Positions 17,276 through 25,147 of a stretch of 64,000 nt of DNA are shown here, piece after piece. Below the pieces are notes generated by a model. The model worked only from the letters and a program-made list of their open reading frames with translations, was not told the DNA's origin and did not search any database. Numbering within the stretch: the stretch's first letter is position 1; each line of letters opens with the position of its first letter. The translations under genes and the position numbers were made by a program. The DNA is from an uncultured Blautia sp. GTDB lineage: Bacteria; Bacillota; Clostridia; Lachnospirales; Lachnospiraceae. The stretch covers positions 7,981 to 71,980 of the forward strand of contig UQCM01000008.1 of the NCBI GenBank assembly GCA_900539525.1, given 5' to 3'.

Positions 17276-17337
17276 ACCGCAGGGGTGCGAAAATGGCGGT
17301 GCATTCCTGCACCCTTCCCCGCACCCTTGCGGCAGTC
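17276..17337 (-). terminator. Second hairpin with T-rich tail between T-box and aspS
   Basis: CCGCAAGGGTGCG pairs with CGCACCCCTGCGG, enclosing a smaller GGTGCA/TGCACC hairpin; the minus strand then reads TATTTTTATTT. It looks like an intrinsic terminator placed after the T-box terminator and just before the aspS ribosome site, so it may be a second attenuation point. Confidence 0.5.
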
Positions 17338-17401
17338 TGTCTGATTCCGGAACAATTTCCTTACATGAAAGGATCTCTTCTGGAAAACTTTTCTGTAACG
17401 T

Positions 17402-17655
17402 AAAAAGCCCCGGAATATTTCTATTCCGGGACGGATATTATCATAATCCGCGGTACCACCCGCATTGCAAGCGCATAAACGCTTACCACTCGATACGCTT
17501 AACGCGCGTTCACGTACTGACCTACTCTTCCTTCAGCCCGTCGGCTCCGGAGTGTTCCCTGTCTGCTCCTTCCCTTCAACAGCGCTCTCAGTCGGTGACG
17601 CCGTATTCCTGTCAAGTTCCAAAGCAAGAGTCTCCTTCTCTGCCTTTCTTTTATG
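17402..17655 (-). promoter_or_regulatory. T-box riboswitch controlling aspS-gatCAB
   Basis: The diagnostic T-box sequence GGGTGGTACCGCGG is at 17448-17462. It is followed by the terminator hairpin CCCGGAATA/TATTCCGGG (17409-17430) and a T run. Upstream lie a long Stem I starting with GCAGAGAAGGAGA. A GAC triplet at 17611-17613 (in ACTTGACAGG) is the likely specifier, which would read aspartate, matching the downstream synthetase. An AAC a few bases earlier cannot be excluded as the specifier. Uncharged cognate tRNA would favour antitermination. Confidence 0.92.
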
Positions 17656-17661
17656 CAAAGT

Positions 17662-17690
17662 ATCTTAGCACATTTGCTTTTTGATTGCAA
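17662..17690 (-). promoter_or_regulatory. Promoter of the T-box/aspS transcript
   Basis: TTGCAA (17685-17690), 17-bp spacer, TAAGAT (17662-17667). It places the start about 7 nt before the T-box Stem I. Confidence 0.6.
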
Positions 17691-17716
17691 GAGATTTTTA
17701 TTTCTTAAAAATCCTT

Positions 17717-17745
17717 TTGCCAAGAGCGGCCTTCAATGCTATACT
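17717..17745 (+). promoter_or_regulatory. Promoter of asnA
   Basis: TTGCCA (17717-17722), 17-bp spacer, TATACT (17740-17745). Divergent from the aspS promoter, 26 bp away. The leader carries a GTCTGCC/GGCAGTA-type hairpin and REP family 1 copy 2. Confidence 0.6.
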
Positions 17746-17790
17746 ATTTCACAGAGATTCTAAAGCCGTCTGCCATTTGCAGGCAGTACA

Positions 17791-17825
17791 GGCATCACGG
17801 GGCAAATGCTTTTGGCCCCGACATC
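17791..17825 (+). repeat. REP-like palindrome family 1, copy 2
   Basis: Same 35-bp palindrome as at 1235 (core GGGGCAAATGCTTTTGGCCCC, changes at both inner arms), here in the asnA leader in the opposite orientation relative to the gene. Confidence 0.75.
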
Positions 17826-17856
17826 ATTTTTATGATAGAAGTAAAGGAGTATCATT

Positions 17857-18867
17857 ATGAAAAATCTGATCATACCGGAAAATTACAGATCCGAGCTGAA
17901 TCTGCATGACACCCAGGTGGCCATCAAGACCGTCAAGGACTTCTTTCAGAAATCCCTGTCTGAGCGTCTGAACCTGCTGCGTGTGTCTGCCCCTCTCTTT
18001 GTCACTCCGGAATCGGGACTGAATGACAACTTAAACGGTGTGGAGCGCCCGGTAAGCTTCGGCATTAAAGAGCAGAATGAAGCTACCGCCGAGATCGTCC
18101 ACTCTCTGGCTAAATGGAAGCGCTACGCGCTGAAAAAGTATGGCTTTTCCTATGGAGAAGGCCTGTACACGGATATGAGCGCCATCCGCAGAGATGAGGA
18201 TACCGACAACATCCACTCCATCTATGTAGACCAGTGGGACTGGGAGAAGATCATTAAAAAAGAAGAGCGTACGGTAGAGACCCTGCAGAATGTGGTCCGC
18301 ACCGTCTACAAGGCTCTGAAAAAGACAGAGAAGTATATGTCGATCGAATATGATTACATAGAGGAAATCCTGCCGAAGGATATCTTCTTTATCACCACTC
18401 AGGAGCTGGAGGATATGTATCCCGACTGTACACCAAAGGAGCGTGAATACAAGATCGCAAAATTAAAAGGAGCCGTATTTATCATGCAGATCGGCGGAGC
18501 GCTCGCCTCCGGGGAAAAGCATGACGGCCGTGCGCCGGACTATGATGACTGGACACTGAACGGAGATATCATCGTTTACTATCCGGTGCTGGACATCGCC
18601 CTGGAGCTCTCCTCTATGGGAATCCGTGTGGACGAGGATGCCCTTCTTCGCCAGCTTGAAGTCGCAGGCTGCACGGAACGTGCCGGACTTCCCTTCCAGA
18701 AAGCGATCCTGAACCGGGAGCTTCCCTACACCATCGGCGGCGGCATCGGCCAGTCCCGTATCTGCATGTTCTATCTCCGGAAAGCACATATCGGCGAGGT
18801 TCAGGCTTCCCTGTGGCCGGATGATGTGATGAAGGTTGCACAGGAGAACGGGATTCAGTTACTGTAG
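17857..18867 (+). CDS. asnA: Aspartate--ammonia ligase
   Basis: Ammonia-dependent asparagine synthetase related to class II tRNA synthetases, 336 aa, the usual AsnA length. Visible blocks: SGLNDNLNGVERPVSF, the SYGEGLYTDMSAIRRDED loop, YVDQWDWEKI, and C-terminal GGGIGQSRICM (motif-3-like). AAAGGAG is 9 nt before the ATG. Divergent from aspS-gatCAB, so free and tRNA-linked asparagine supply sit together. Confidence 0.96.
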   Translation: MKNLIIPENYRSELNLHDTQVAIKTVKDFFQKSLSERLNLLRVSAPLFVTPESGLNDNLNGVERPVSFGIKEQNEATAEIVHSLAKWKRYALKKYGFSYGEGLYTDMSAIRRDEDTDNIHSIYVDQWDWEKIIKKEERTVETLQNVVRTVYKALKKTEKYMSIEYDYIEEILPKDIFFITTQELEDMYPDCTPKEREYKIAKLKGAVFIMQIGGALASGEKHDGRAPDYDDWTLNGDIIVYYPVLDIALELSSMGIRVDEDALLRQLEVAGCTERAGLPFQKAILNRELPYTIGGGIGQSRICMFYLRKAHIGEVQASLWPDDVMKVAQENGIQLL

Positions 18868-18871
18868 CTTG

Positions 18872-18937
18872 TATGCAAGCAGCCATTTTTCGAAGAAAAA
18901 TGAGCGGATTGCGAATGTTTTTCGGATTTTTGAATAA
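18872..18937. repeat. Partial copy of MITE family 3 interior
   Basis: Contains CAGCCATTTTTCGAAGAAAA and GAGCGGATTGCGAATGTTT, the same interior blocks as in 9701-9883, but without the inverted ends. It directly follows the asnA stop. Confidence 0.6.
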
Positions 18938-18938
18938 C

Positions 18939-19045
18939 GTAACTGTTCAGAGGGGCATACAGAACGATATCTCGTTTTGTATGCCCCTCTCTTACACTTG
19001 CATATGTAACAGTTCAGAACCACTCACAAAACTCTGAACAGTTAC
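18939..19045. repeat. Palindromic element family 2 copy containing a bidirectional terminator
   Basis: Starts GTAACTGTTCAGAGG and ends CTCTGAACAGTTAC, the same ends as 7322-7474. Inside, GAGGGGCATACA and TGTATGCCCCTC (18950-18989) form a strong hairpin between the convergent asnA and dapL genes, very likely acting as a terminator for both. The right end supplies the TAA stop of dapL. Confidence 0.75.
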
Positions 19046-20256
19046 ATCTTTTTAATTCTTTCAATCGCCGCCAGCGTATTCTCATAGCTTCCGAATGCGG
19101 TAAGACGGAAGTATCCCTCTCCGCTTGGTCCGAATCCTGAGCCCGGCGTACCTACCACGTTTGCCTTCTCCAGCAGATAATCAAAGAATTCCCAGGAAGT
19201 CATCTGATCCGGAGTCTTCAGCCAGATATACGGTGCATTCACACCGCCAAAGACCGTATAACCCGCACTCTTCAATCCCTCGGAGATGGTCTTTGCATTC
19301 TTCATATAGTAAGCCACCTGCTCCTTCAGCTGCGCCTTTCCTGCTTCGGAGTAGACAGCCTCGCCTGCTCTCTGAATGATGTATGGAGCGCCATTGTACT
19401 TGGTTCCATGACGTCTCGCCCACAGCGAATGCAGCATCACATCGCCGCATTTCAGATCCTTCGGAATGACCGTAAAGCCAAGGCGTGTTCCGGTAAATCC
19501 GGCGTTCTTGGAAAAGCTTCTCAGCTCGATCGCACAGGTTCTCGCACCTTCACACTCATAGATGGAATGCGGCACATTCTCTTCTGAAATATAGGCTTCA
19601 TACGCTGCATCATAGATGATCACAGCTCCCACTTTATTTGCATAATCCACCCACACCTGAAGCTGATCCTTAGTAATGGTCGTACCGGTCGGATTATTCG
19701 GGAAGCACAGGTAGATGATGTCCGGCGTCTCTTTCGGAAGCTCCGGCACAAAATCATTTTCTGCCGTACACGGCATATAGATCACATCACTCCAGGTCTC
19801 AGACTTCGGATCATAGGTTCCTGTCCTTCCTGCCATGACATTCGTATCCACATAAACCGGGTAAACCGGGTCACATACCGCAATCTTATTGTCCACACTG
19901 AAGATCTCCTGGATGTTTCCGGAATCACACTTTGCACCGTCCGATACAAAGATTTCATCTGCTGCAATCTCACAGCCTCTGTCTGCATAATCATTCTTCG
20001 CAATCGCAGACCGTAAGAACTCATATCCCAGATCCGGAGCATATCCACGGAAAGTCTCCGCTCTGCTCATCTCATCCACCGCACTGTGCAGGGAATCAAT
20101 AATGGCCGGAGCCAATGGCTGTGTTACATCACCAATGCCCAGTCGGATAATATTCTTGTCCGGATTCGCTTCTGTAAATGCCGCTACCTTCTTCGCAATA
20201 TTGGAAAACAGATAGCTTCCCGGTAATTTCAGATAATTGTCATTGATTTTAAACAT
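19042..20256 (-). CDS. dapL: LL-diaminopimelate aminotransferase
   Basis: PLP enzyme (fold type I) that converts tetrahydrodipicolinate directly to LL-diaminopimelate, bypassing the acylated intermediates, 404 aa. Features: IRLGIGDVTQPL near residue 40, FRGYAPDLGYEFLR, the FPNNPTGT motif near 190, and the PLP lysine in RSFSKNAGFTGTRLG. DapF is encoded next upstream. The TAA stop lies inside the end of a dispersed GTAACTGTTCAG element, so the C terminus (RIKKM) may have been trimmed or set by the insertion. Confidence 0.95.
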   Translation of the reverse strand: MFKINDNYLKLPGSYLFSNIAKKVAAFTEANPDKNIIRLGIGDVTQPLAPAIIDSLHSAVDEMSRAETFRGYAPDLGYEFLRSAIAKNDYADRGCEIAADEIFVSDGAKCDSGNIQEIFSVDNKIAVCDPVYPVYVDTNVMAGRTGTYDPKSETWSDVIYMPCTAENDFVPELPKETPDIIYLCFPNNPTGTTITKDQLQVWVDYANKVGAVIIYDAAYEAYISEENVPHSIYECEGARTCAIELRSFSKNAGFTGTRLGFTVIPKDLKCGDVMLHSLWARRHGTKYNGAPYIIQRAGEAVYSEAGKAQLKEQVAYYMKNAKTISEGLKSAGYTVFGGVNAPYIWLKTPDQMTSWEFFDYLLEKANVVGTPGSGFGPSGEGYFRLTAFGSYENTLAAIERIKKM

Positions 20257-20423
20257 AAAGTCCTCCTTCTTCTGATCAGGTCAGACGACCCGTCCTGCTC
20301 GCAACTGCTCCATGTATTCACAGTCGCATACCAAAATCTATGTCAGACGGATGCCTGTCCGGTATCACGTCTACACCTTATTGAAGTGATTGGTGTAGTT
20401 ATTTTTAGCATCCCGGCTGAAGA

Positions 20424-21257
20424 TCACTCAGGAATCTCGCCATCAAACACGACCGCTGCCGGACCTGTCATATAGACAGCATTCTCCTTCTGATCCCAGA
20501 AAATCTTCAGGTCGCCGCCCAGAAGCTTCACGGTCACTTCCCCGTTCACATATCCGTTCAGGACAGATGCCACCGCCACGGCACAGGCTCCCGTCCCGCA
20601 GGCCAGTGTCTCTCCGGAGCCCCGCTCCCAGACACGCATCTCCACGGTATGCTCATCGATCACACGGACAAACTCCGTATTCACACGATCCGGAAATACC
20701 GGATGATTTTCAAACTTCGGACCGGTCTTTTCAATCTCCAGATGCTTTACATCCTGCAGATACACCACTGCATGGGGATTTCCCATGGACACGCAGGTCA
20801 TATGATACTCCGTTCCATCTACAGTGACCGGCTCGTTGATTACTCTTTCTTTTTCAGAGACAACCGGAATGGATGCAGCCTCCAGCACCGGGGCTCCCAT
20901 GTTGACTTTCACCAACGATACCTTTCCGTCTTCCACCGTCAGATCCAGATATTTGATCCCGCTCTTTGTCTCCACGCTGATGCTCGTCTGATCCGTCAGA
21001 CCATAATCAAACACATACTTCGCCACACAGCGGATCCCGTTTCCGCACATGGCACCTTCCGAACCGTCCGCATTGTACATCGCCATTCGAAAATCTGCCT
21101 TTTCGGACGGCTGTATTAAGATCAATCCATCCGAACCGATTCCAAAATGCCTGTCGCTGACACGAATCGCCAGTTCTTCCGGATGCTCTACCTTTTCCTG
21201 AAAGCAGTTGACATACACATAATCATTCCCGATCCCGTGCATTTTCGTAAATCTCAT
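20424..21257 (-). CDS. dapF: Diaminopimelate epimerase (canonical)
   Basis: PLP-independent epimerase, LL-DAP to meso-DAP, 277 aa. Both catalytic cysteines are present: C71 in AMCGNGIRC and C220 in LACGTGACA. The frame opens 41 codons upstream in hydrophobic non-family sequence; GGAG 9 nt before the ATG at 21257 and the family start MRFTKMHGIGNDYV decide the start. With dapL it completes meso-DAP formation. A weak CTACACC/GGTGTAG hairpin at about 20370-20397 sits between the two genes. Confidence 0.95.
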   Translation of the reverse strand: MRFTKMHGIGNDYVYVNCFQEKVEHPEELAIRVSDRHFGIGSDGLILIQPSEKADFRMAMYNADGSEGAMCGNGIRCVAKYVFDYGLTDQTSISVETKSGIKYLDLTVEDGKVSLVKVNMGAPVLEAASIPVVSEKERVINEPVTVDGTEYHMTCVSMGNPHAVVYLQDVKHLEIEKTGPKFENHPVFPDRVNTEFVRVIDEHTVEMRVWERGSGETLACGTGACAVAVASVLNGYVNGEVTVKLLGGDLKIFWDQKENAVYMTGPAAVVFDGEIPE

Positions 21258-21336
21258 CTGGTATTTCTCCTTCCCTGTTACTATCACTGTTTCCCTGAAC
21301 GCTAACAGTATAACACAGAAACCGTAAATTAGGAAC

Positions 21337-21409
21337 CGGTTTTTCTGTGACTTTCGCTTCGCTGCACTCACAGAAAACACCTCGAACTGGCTGACGTGTG
21401 AATAGAAAC
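21337..21409. repeat. Palindromic element family 4, copy 1
   Basis: TTTTCTGTGACTTTCGCTTC then the complementary half ACTCACAGAAAA forms a hairpin; followed by CACCTCGAACTGGCTGACGT and GTGTGAATAG. Other copies at 23503 and 60947. Lies between the ANTAR gene and dapF. Confidence 0.75.
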
Positions 21410-21413
21410 TTCC

Positions 21414-21962
21414 TCAGAACTTCATCAGTGTAAACACCATCTGCGCCGTCTCTACCAGTGTATTTCCGCTGTCCATACTGCATTTCTGGATATAACGATG
21501 CGCTTCCGCCTCCGTCATATTATTTCGTTCCATCAGAAGACGTTTCGCCTCACTGATCGTTTTCTCTTCCTCCTCACTCCTCTTCCTGGGCATGGCCTTT
21601 CGCTTTCTCTTCTGCCGAAGGATCGCCCCGGCCATCATTTCCAGTGTATTGATCAGATCGTGCACCTTCAGAGGAAGGGACAGGCAGACAATATCATTGT
21701 CCCTGCAGCTGCTCAGTACATGGGGAGAAGCCGCCAGAAGCATCTGCACGTTCGGCGGCAGGCATTCATGAAGTTCTGAATACAGCATATCGTTAAATTT
21801 GTATCCGCAGAGAATGATTCCGTCCGTCAGACGCTCCATCATCTGAAGTGCCTGAGCTCCACTGGTACATACCCCGGTCACATCGTAACCGTTGCGCACC
21901 AGAAGATTTCTGATGTTTTTCGCGTCTTCCAGTTTTGGAAAGACCACAATTACACTTAACAC
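21414..21962 (-). CDS. ANTAR-domain response regulator (RNA-binding antiterminator)
   Basis: A 182-residue protein with an N-terminal receiver-like domain (SVIVVFPKLEDAKNIRNLL) and a C-terminal ANTAR three-helix domain (EAKRLLMERNNMTEAEAHRY to TAQMVFTLM). The receiver lacks an obvious phospho-acceptor Asp at the usual place (LTDGIILCG instead of xxDLVLLD), so control may not be by phosphorylation. ANTAR proteins bind paired RNA hairpins and prevent termination in nitrogen-utilisation transcripts. It lies 20 bp after glnA in the same transcript. Confidence 0.88.
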   Translation of the reverse strand: MLSVIVVFPKLEDAKNIRNLLVRNGYDVTGVCTSGAQALQMMERLTDGIILCGYKFNDMLYSELHECLPPNVQMLLAASPHVLSSCRDNDIVCLSLPLKVHDLINTLEMMAGAILRQKRKRKAMPRKRSEEEEKTISEAKRLLMERNNMTEAEAHRYIQKCSMDSGNTLVETAQMVFTLMKF

Positions 21963-21982
21963 TGAATCACCTCCCGCAGAAT

Positions 21983-23314
21983 TTAGATCCTGTGAAGATA
22001 CTGTTCAAGCTCCCATCCTGACACATGCCTGCAGTACTGCTCCCATTCTTCTTTCTTTGCCCGGATGTAACGCTTACTTAAGTGTTCACCCAGTACATTT
22101 CTAATCAGTTCATCCTTTTCCAGTTCATGGATCGCCTCCAGCAGATTATTCGGCAGGGAATCAATTCCTTCCTTCTCTTTTTCCGCACGGGACATCTCAA
22201 AAATATTCCTGTCCACGCTTGCAGGAGGCATGATCTTATTCTTTATACCATCAAGTCCTGCCGCCAAGCACACAGCCAGCACCAGATACGGATTTGCGGA
22301 CGGATCCGGACTGCGCAGTTCGATTCTTGTAGATTCTTTTTTTCCGGCAGGAACCCGGATCAGCGGGCTTCGATTCGTCGCAGACCATGCGATATAAGCG
22401 GGTGCTTCAAATCCCGGAACCAGCCGCTTGTAAGAGTTGACCAGAGGATTCGTGACCGCCGCCATGCCCTTAATATGCTTCATCAGTCCTCCGATAAAAT
22501 AGTAGGCCTCCTGACTCAGTCCAAGTGCATCCGATTCATCATAGAACACATTTTTACCATCCCGGGAAAGGGACATATTAATATGCATACCCGACCCGTT
22601 GATGCCCTCCCTGGGCTTTGGCATAAAGCTGGCATGAAGGCCGTGACGCTTCGCAATCGTTTTTACTGCCAGCTTAAAGGTCATGATATTATCAGCCGTA
22701 TTCAGGGCCTCATCATACCGGAAATCGATCTCATGCTGTGCCGGTGCCACCTCATGATGCGATGCTTCAATTTCAAATCCCATATCCTCCAGGGTCAGTA
22801 CCATATCACGTCTGGCATTTTCTCCCAGATCCACAGGACCGAGATCAAAGTATCCCGCCTTCTCATGGGTGATCGTCGTCGGCTGTCCGTTATCATCTGT
22901 ATGGAACAGGAAAAACTCACACTCCGGCCCCACATCAAATGAATATCCCATGTCTTCTGCCTCTTTCACCGCTTTTTTCAGGATATATCTGGGATCTCCT
23001 TCAAATGGCTGACCGTTCGGGCGGTAGACATCACAGAGCAGCCTTGCCACCTTTCCCTGCTGAGGCCGCCATGGAAAAACTGCCAGCGTATCAATATCGG
23101 GATACAGATACATATCAGACTCCTCGATACGCACAAACCCTTCGATACAGGAACCGTCAAACATACACTGGTTATCCAGTGCCTTTTTTAACTGACTGGA
23201 GGTAATCGCTACATTTTTCAGAGTACCAAACATATCTGTAAATTGAAGACGGATAAACTCTACATCCTCTTCCTGAACCAGGCGTATAACATCCTGCTTT
23301 GTATTCTTCATCAT
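21983..23314 (-). CDS. glnA: Glutamine synthetase type I (GSI-alpha size)
   Basis: Dodecameric ATP-dependent enzyme joining ammonia to glutamate, 443 aa. Visible motifs: FTDMFGTLKN at the start, the latch GPECEFFLF with metal-binding Glu, NGSGMHINMSL, NRSPLIRVP (phosphate-binding) and ELRSPDPSANPY. The length and lack of the adenylylation-loop insertion indicate the GSI-alpha form of Firmicutes. AAGGAG precedes two possible in-frame ATGs (23314, 23311). It is followed by an ANTAR regulator and preceded by a terminator-like hairpin, so attenuation is likely. Confidence 0.95.
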   Translation of the reverse strand: MMKNTKQDVIRLVQEEDVEFIRLQFTDMFGTLKNVAITSSQLKKALDNQCMFDGSCIEGFVRIEESDMYLYPDIDTLAVFPWRPQQGKVARLLCDVYRPNGQPFEGDPRYILKKAVKEAEDMGYSFDVGPECEFFLFHTDDNGQPTTITHEKAGYFDLGPVDLGENARRDMVLTLEDMGFEIEASHHEVAPAQHEIDFRYDEALNTADNIMTFKLAVKTIAKRHGLHASFMPKPREGINGSGMHINMSLSRDGKNVFYDESDALGLSQEAYYFIGGLMKHIKGMAAVTNPLVNSYKRLVPGFEAPAYIAWSATNRSPLIRVPAGKKESTRIELRSPDPSANPYLVLAVCLAAGLDGIKNKIMPPASVDRNIFEMSRAEKEKEGIDSLPNNLLEAIHELEKDELIRNVLGEHLSKRYIRAKKEEWEQYCRHVSGWELEQYLHRI

Positions 23315-23336
23315 TCATTCTCCTTTATGATTTGTT

Positions 23337-23385
23337 GTAACTGTTCAGAGTCATGCAGAGGCGATTTTGCGAATGGCCTCTAAAC
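23337..23385. repeat. Palindromic element family 2, short copy
   Basis: GTAACTGTTCAGAGTCATGC followed by AGAGGCGATTTTGCGAATGG and CCTCTAAACAAT. It retains only the left end and the AGAGGC/GCCTCT inner hairpin. Lies in the glnA leader. Confidence 0.6.
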
Positions 23386-23392
23386 AATAAAA

Positions 23393-23422
23393 AAGGTGCC
23401 CTTAATACACTAAGAACACCTT
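23393..23422 (-). terminator. Terminator-like hairpin in the glnA leader
   Basis: AAGGTG..CTTA / TAAG..CACCTT stem followed by TTTTTATT on the minus strand. It begins about 6 nt after the predicted start of the promoter at 23435-23463, so it can stop transcription before glnA. Confidence 0.7.
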
Positions 23423-23434
23423 TGTCCTGATTAA

Positions 23435-23463
23435 ATAATAACAATGAACCGCCACTTTGTCAA
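23435..23463 (-). promoter_or_regulatory. Promoter of glnA
   Basis: Consensus TTGACA (23458-23463), 17-bp spacer, TATTAT (23435-23440). Confidence 0.8.
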
Positions 23464-23502
23464 CTCACTGCTTTTTTTATTATTTCAATGACCGGGGGCT
23501 TC

Positions 23503-23574
23503 GGGTTTTTATGTGACTTTCGCTTCGCTACACTCACAAAAAACACCTCGAACTGACTAACGTGTGAAAAGTAA
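23503..23574. repeat. Palindromic element family 4, copy 2
   Basis: GGTTTTTATGTGACTTTCGC and ACTCACAAAAAACACCTCGA blocks followed by ACTAACGTGTGAAAAGTAAC; about 85% like 21337-21409. Overlaps the last codons of the NlpC/P60 gene. Confidence 0.7.
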
Positions 23575-25029
23575 CGGGCTTCGCACATATTTAAAGCCCG
23601 ATGACCACGCCTCTCCTACGACCACACCGTTTTTGCTGGATGAACAGTGTGCCACCAGAAGGCTTCCATCGTCATTTTTTCCGATCACAAGGCCTACGTG
23701 GTTCTGGTCACCAGCTGCCGGTGAATCGTAAAATACGAGATCTCCCGGTCTGGCATTTCCACTTTCTACCATTTCGGATGCATTCCACTGCGTCGTTGTA
23801 TGGTTCCCGATTCCTCCGTCGGTGCCGCCAAGCCCATTATAGAAGGACCAGCAGACAAAGCCGCTGCAATCCAGGCCGTAGCGTCTTGTGCTTCCGGTGG
23901 ACTTACTGCCTGCTGCCGTGACCGTCGCAGGATCCCCCCACATGGAGTCCCAGCCGATAGCATAGGATTTCCCGCCCCAGAAATATCCGACTTTTCCTAC
24001 CAGACTGCAGGCCGCAGCAACGATGGCAACGCGTTCTTCTGATACATCTTCTCCCACCTCACCGCGGACAAATCCTTTCGAAGCAGTTACGATGGCACAC
24101 AGCTTCCTGCACTCGCCTTCCGTGTATTTTTCAAGGATCTCCCGTTCTTCACTGCCCAGATTCTTAAGCTCTGCGTAATCGTCTGCATACAGCGGACAGA
24201 TCTCCTGTTCAAGATCCACCTCTTTTGACAATTTCTTCGTAATACTTGAATCACTGCGGATATTCATCAGGAAAAAGAGCTTTTCCAACTCCTCCTTTGT
24301 ATCCCTCCCCAGCGTCAGCTCCCTGCTTGCTGCTTCCATACGGCTGCGCAAAACATACACAGCCAACACATCCTGCCAGTTTCCAGCTACGAAATCTTCC
24401 GGTTTTTCCAGCCACTGACAAAAATCCTGTTCGATCTCATCCATGACTTCCGGAAAATCATCCTCAAAGGTCAGGCCGTATACCGAGGCAAGTTCATCGA
24501 GGTAAATCCCGTTTCCCGCAATAATATTTGTCGTCAGATCTGCATTGACATCCGAATGATCCTCCTGCACGATTTCCCTGCTTTCCTCCGGCTTCTCAAT
24601 CACCTTCAGTTCCTCATCCGGACGGTTCGTGTCCACAATCTGAATCTTCTTATCTGCATCAGACCTGGTATCCTCCGTTTCCGAAGTAGTCTCACTGGTA
24701 CTCTCCGTCTGTTCCGATTCCGTCCCGTTTTCCGTCTGTCCGTCAGTCTCAGATGTCTTTTCTGTTTCTGTCTCGGACTCTGAATCTGATTCCGCCTGAG
24801 TTTCCTGACCGGATTCCGTCTGGGTTTCTTCCTCTGATCCGACCTGAGTTTCCCCTTCTGATCCTGTCTGCTTCTCTCTATCTGCCTCTGAAATCTTTGT
24901 TTCCTGCTCTTTCTCTTTGTGGACACTCGTCTGATTACCTGCTGCAATCGCTGTCAGAGGTGTCTGTAACACCATGGTTCCGACCATCGCCAGACATCCT
25001 ATCATCTTCCTGACTCTCTTAAAATCCAT
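23557..25029 (-). CDS. Secreted NlpC/P60 peptidoglycan hydrolase
   Basis: A 490-residue exported cell-wall peptidase. A signal peptide spans residues 1-30 (RVRKM then a hydrophobic core, cut near AIAAG). Residues 40-125 are a repetitive Glu/Ser/Thr spacer (ETQTES-type repeats). Residues 165-340 are helical and unrecognised. The C-terminal 150 residues are NlpC/P60, with catalytic Cys in LDCSGFVCWS, His in QNHVGLVIG and third residue His in AHCSS. The predicted reaction is cleavage of gamma-D-Glu-meso-DAP bonds. The 3' end lies inside a dispersed repeat. GGAG 7 nt before the ATG. Confidence 0.9.
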   Translation of the reverse strand: MDFKRVRKMIGCLAMVGTMVLQTPLTAIAAGNQTSVHKEKEQETKISEADREKQTGSEGETQVGSEEETQTESGQETQAESDSESETETEKTSETDGQTENGTESEQTESTSETTSETEDTRSDADKKIQIVDTNRPDEELKVIEKPEESREIVQEDHSDVNADLTTNIIAGNGIYLDELASVYGLTFEDDFPEVMDEIEQDFCQWLEKPEDFVAGNWQDVLAVYVLRSRMEAASRELTLGRDTKEELEKLFFLMNIRSDSSITKKLSKEVDLEQEICPLYADDYAELKNLGSEEREILEKYTEGECRKLCAIVTASKGFVRGEVGEDVSEERVAIVAAACSLVGKVGYFWGGKSYAIGWDSMWGDPATVTAAGSKSTGSTRRYGLDCSGFVCWSFYNGLGGTDGGIGNHTTTQWNASEMVESGNARPGDLVFYDSPAAGDQNHVGLVIGKNDDGSLLVAHCSSSKNGVVVGEAWSSGFKYVRSPLLFTR

Positions 25030-25092
25030 ATAGCTGCTCCTTACTGATGCCCCTCTTCAAACGTACACTAAAATGTAAAAAACTTCCTCTCC

Positions 25093-25120
25093 ATTATAAC
25101 AGCTTTTTTTCATAATGCAA
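25093..25120 (-). promoter_or_regulatory. Candidate promoter of the NlpC/P60 gene
   Basis: TTGCAT (25115-25120), 16-bp spacer, TATAAT (25093-25098), about 65 bp before the start codon. Confidence 0.55.
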
Positions 25121-25147
25121 GAAAATCACAAAGATTTCACCGAACCA

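Noticed and set aside
20368..20412. CTACACC/GGTGTAG hairpin followed by TTATTTTTA between dapL and dapF
   Set aside because: The T run is on the plus strand while both genes are on minus, and there is no plus-strand gene to terminate.
24600..24950. Arg/Lys-rich ORFs antisense to the repetitive region of the NlpC/P60 gene
   Set aside because: They arise from the ETES-type repeats read on other frames or strand; no supporting start or homology.
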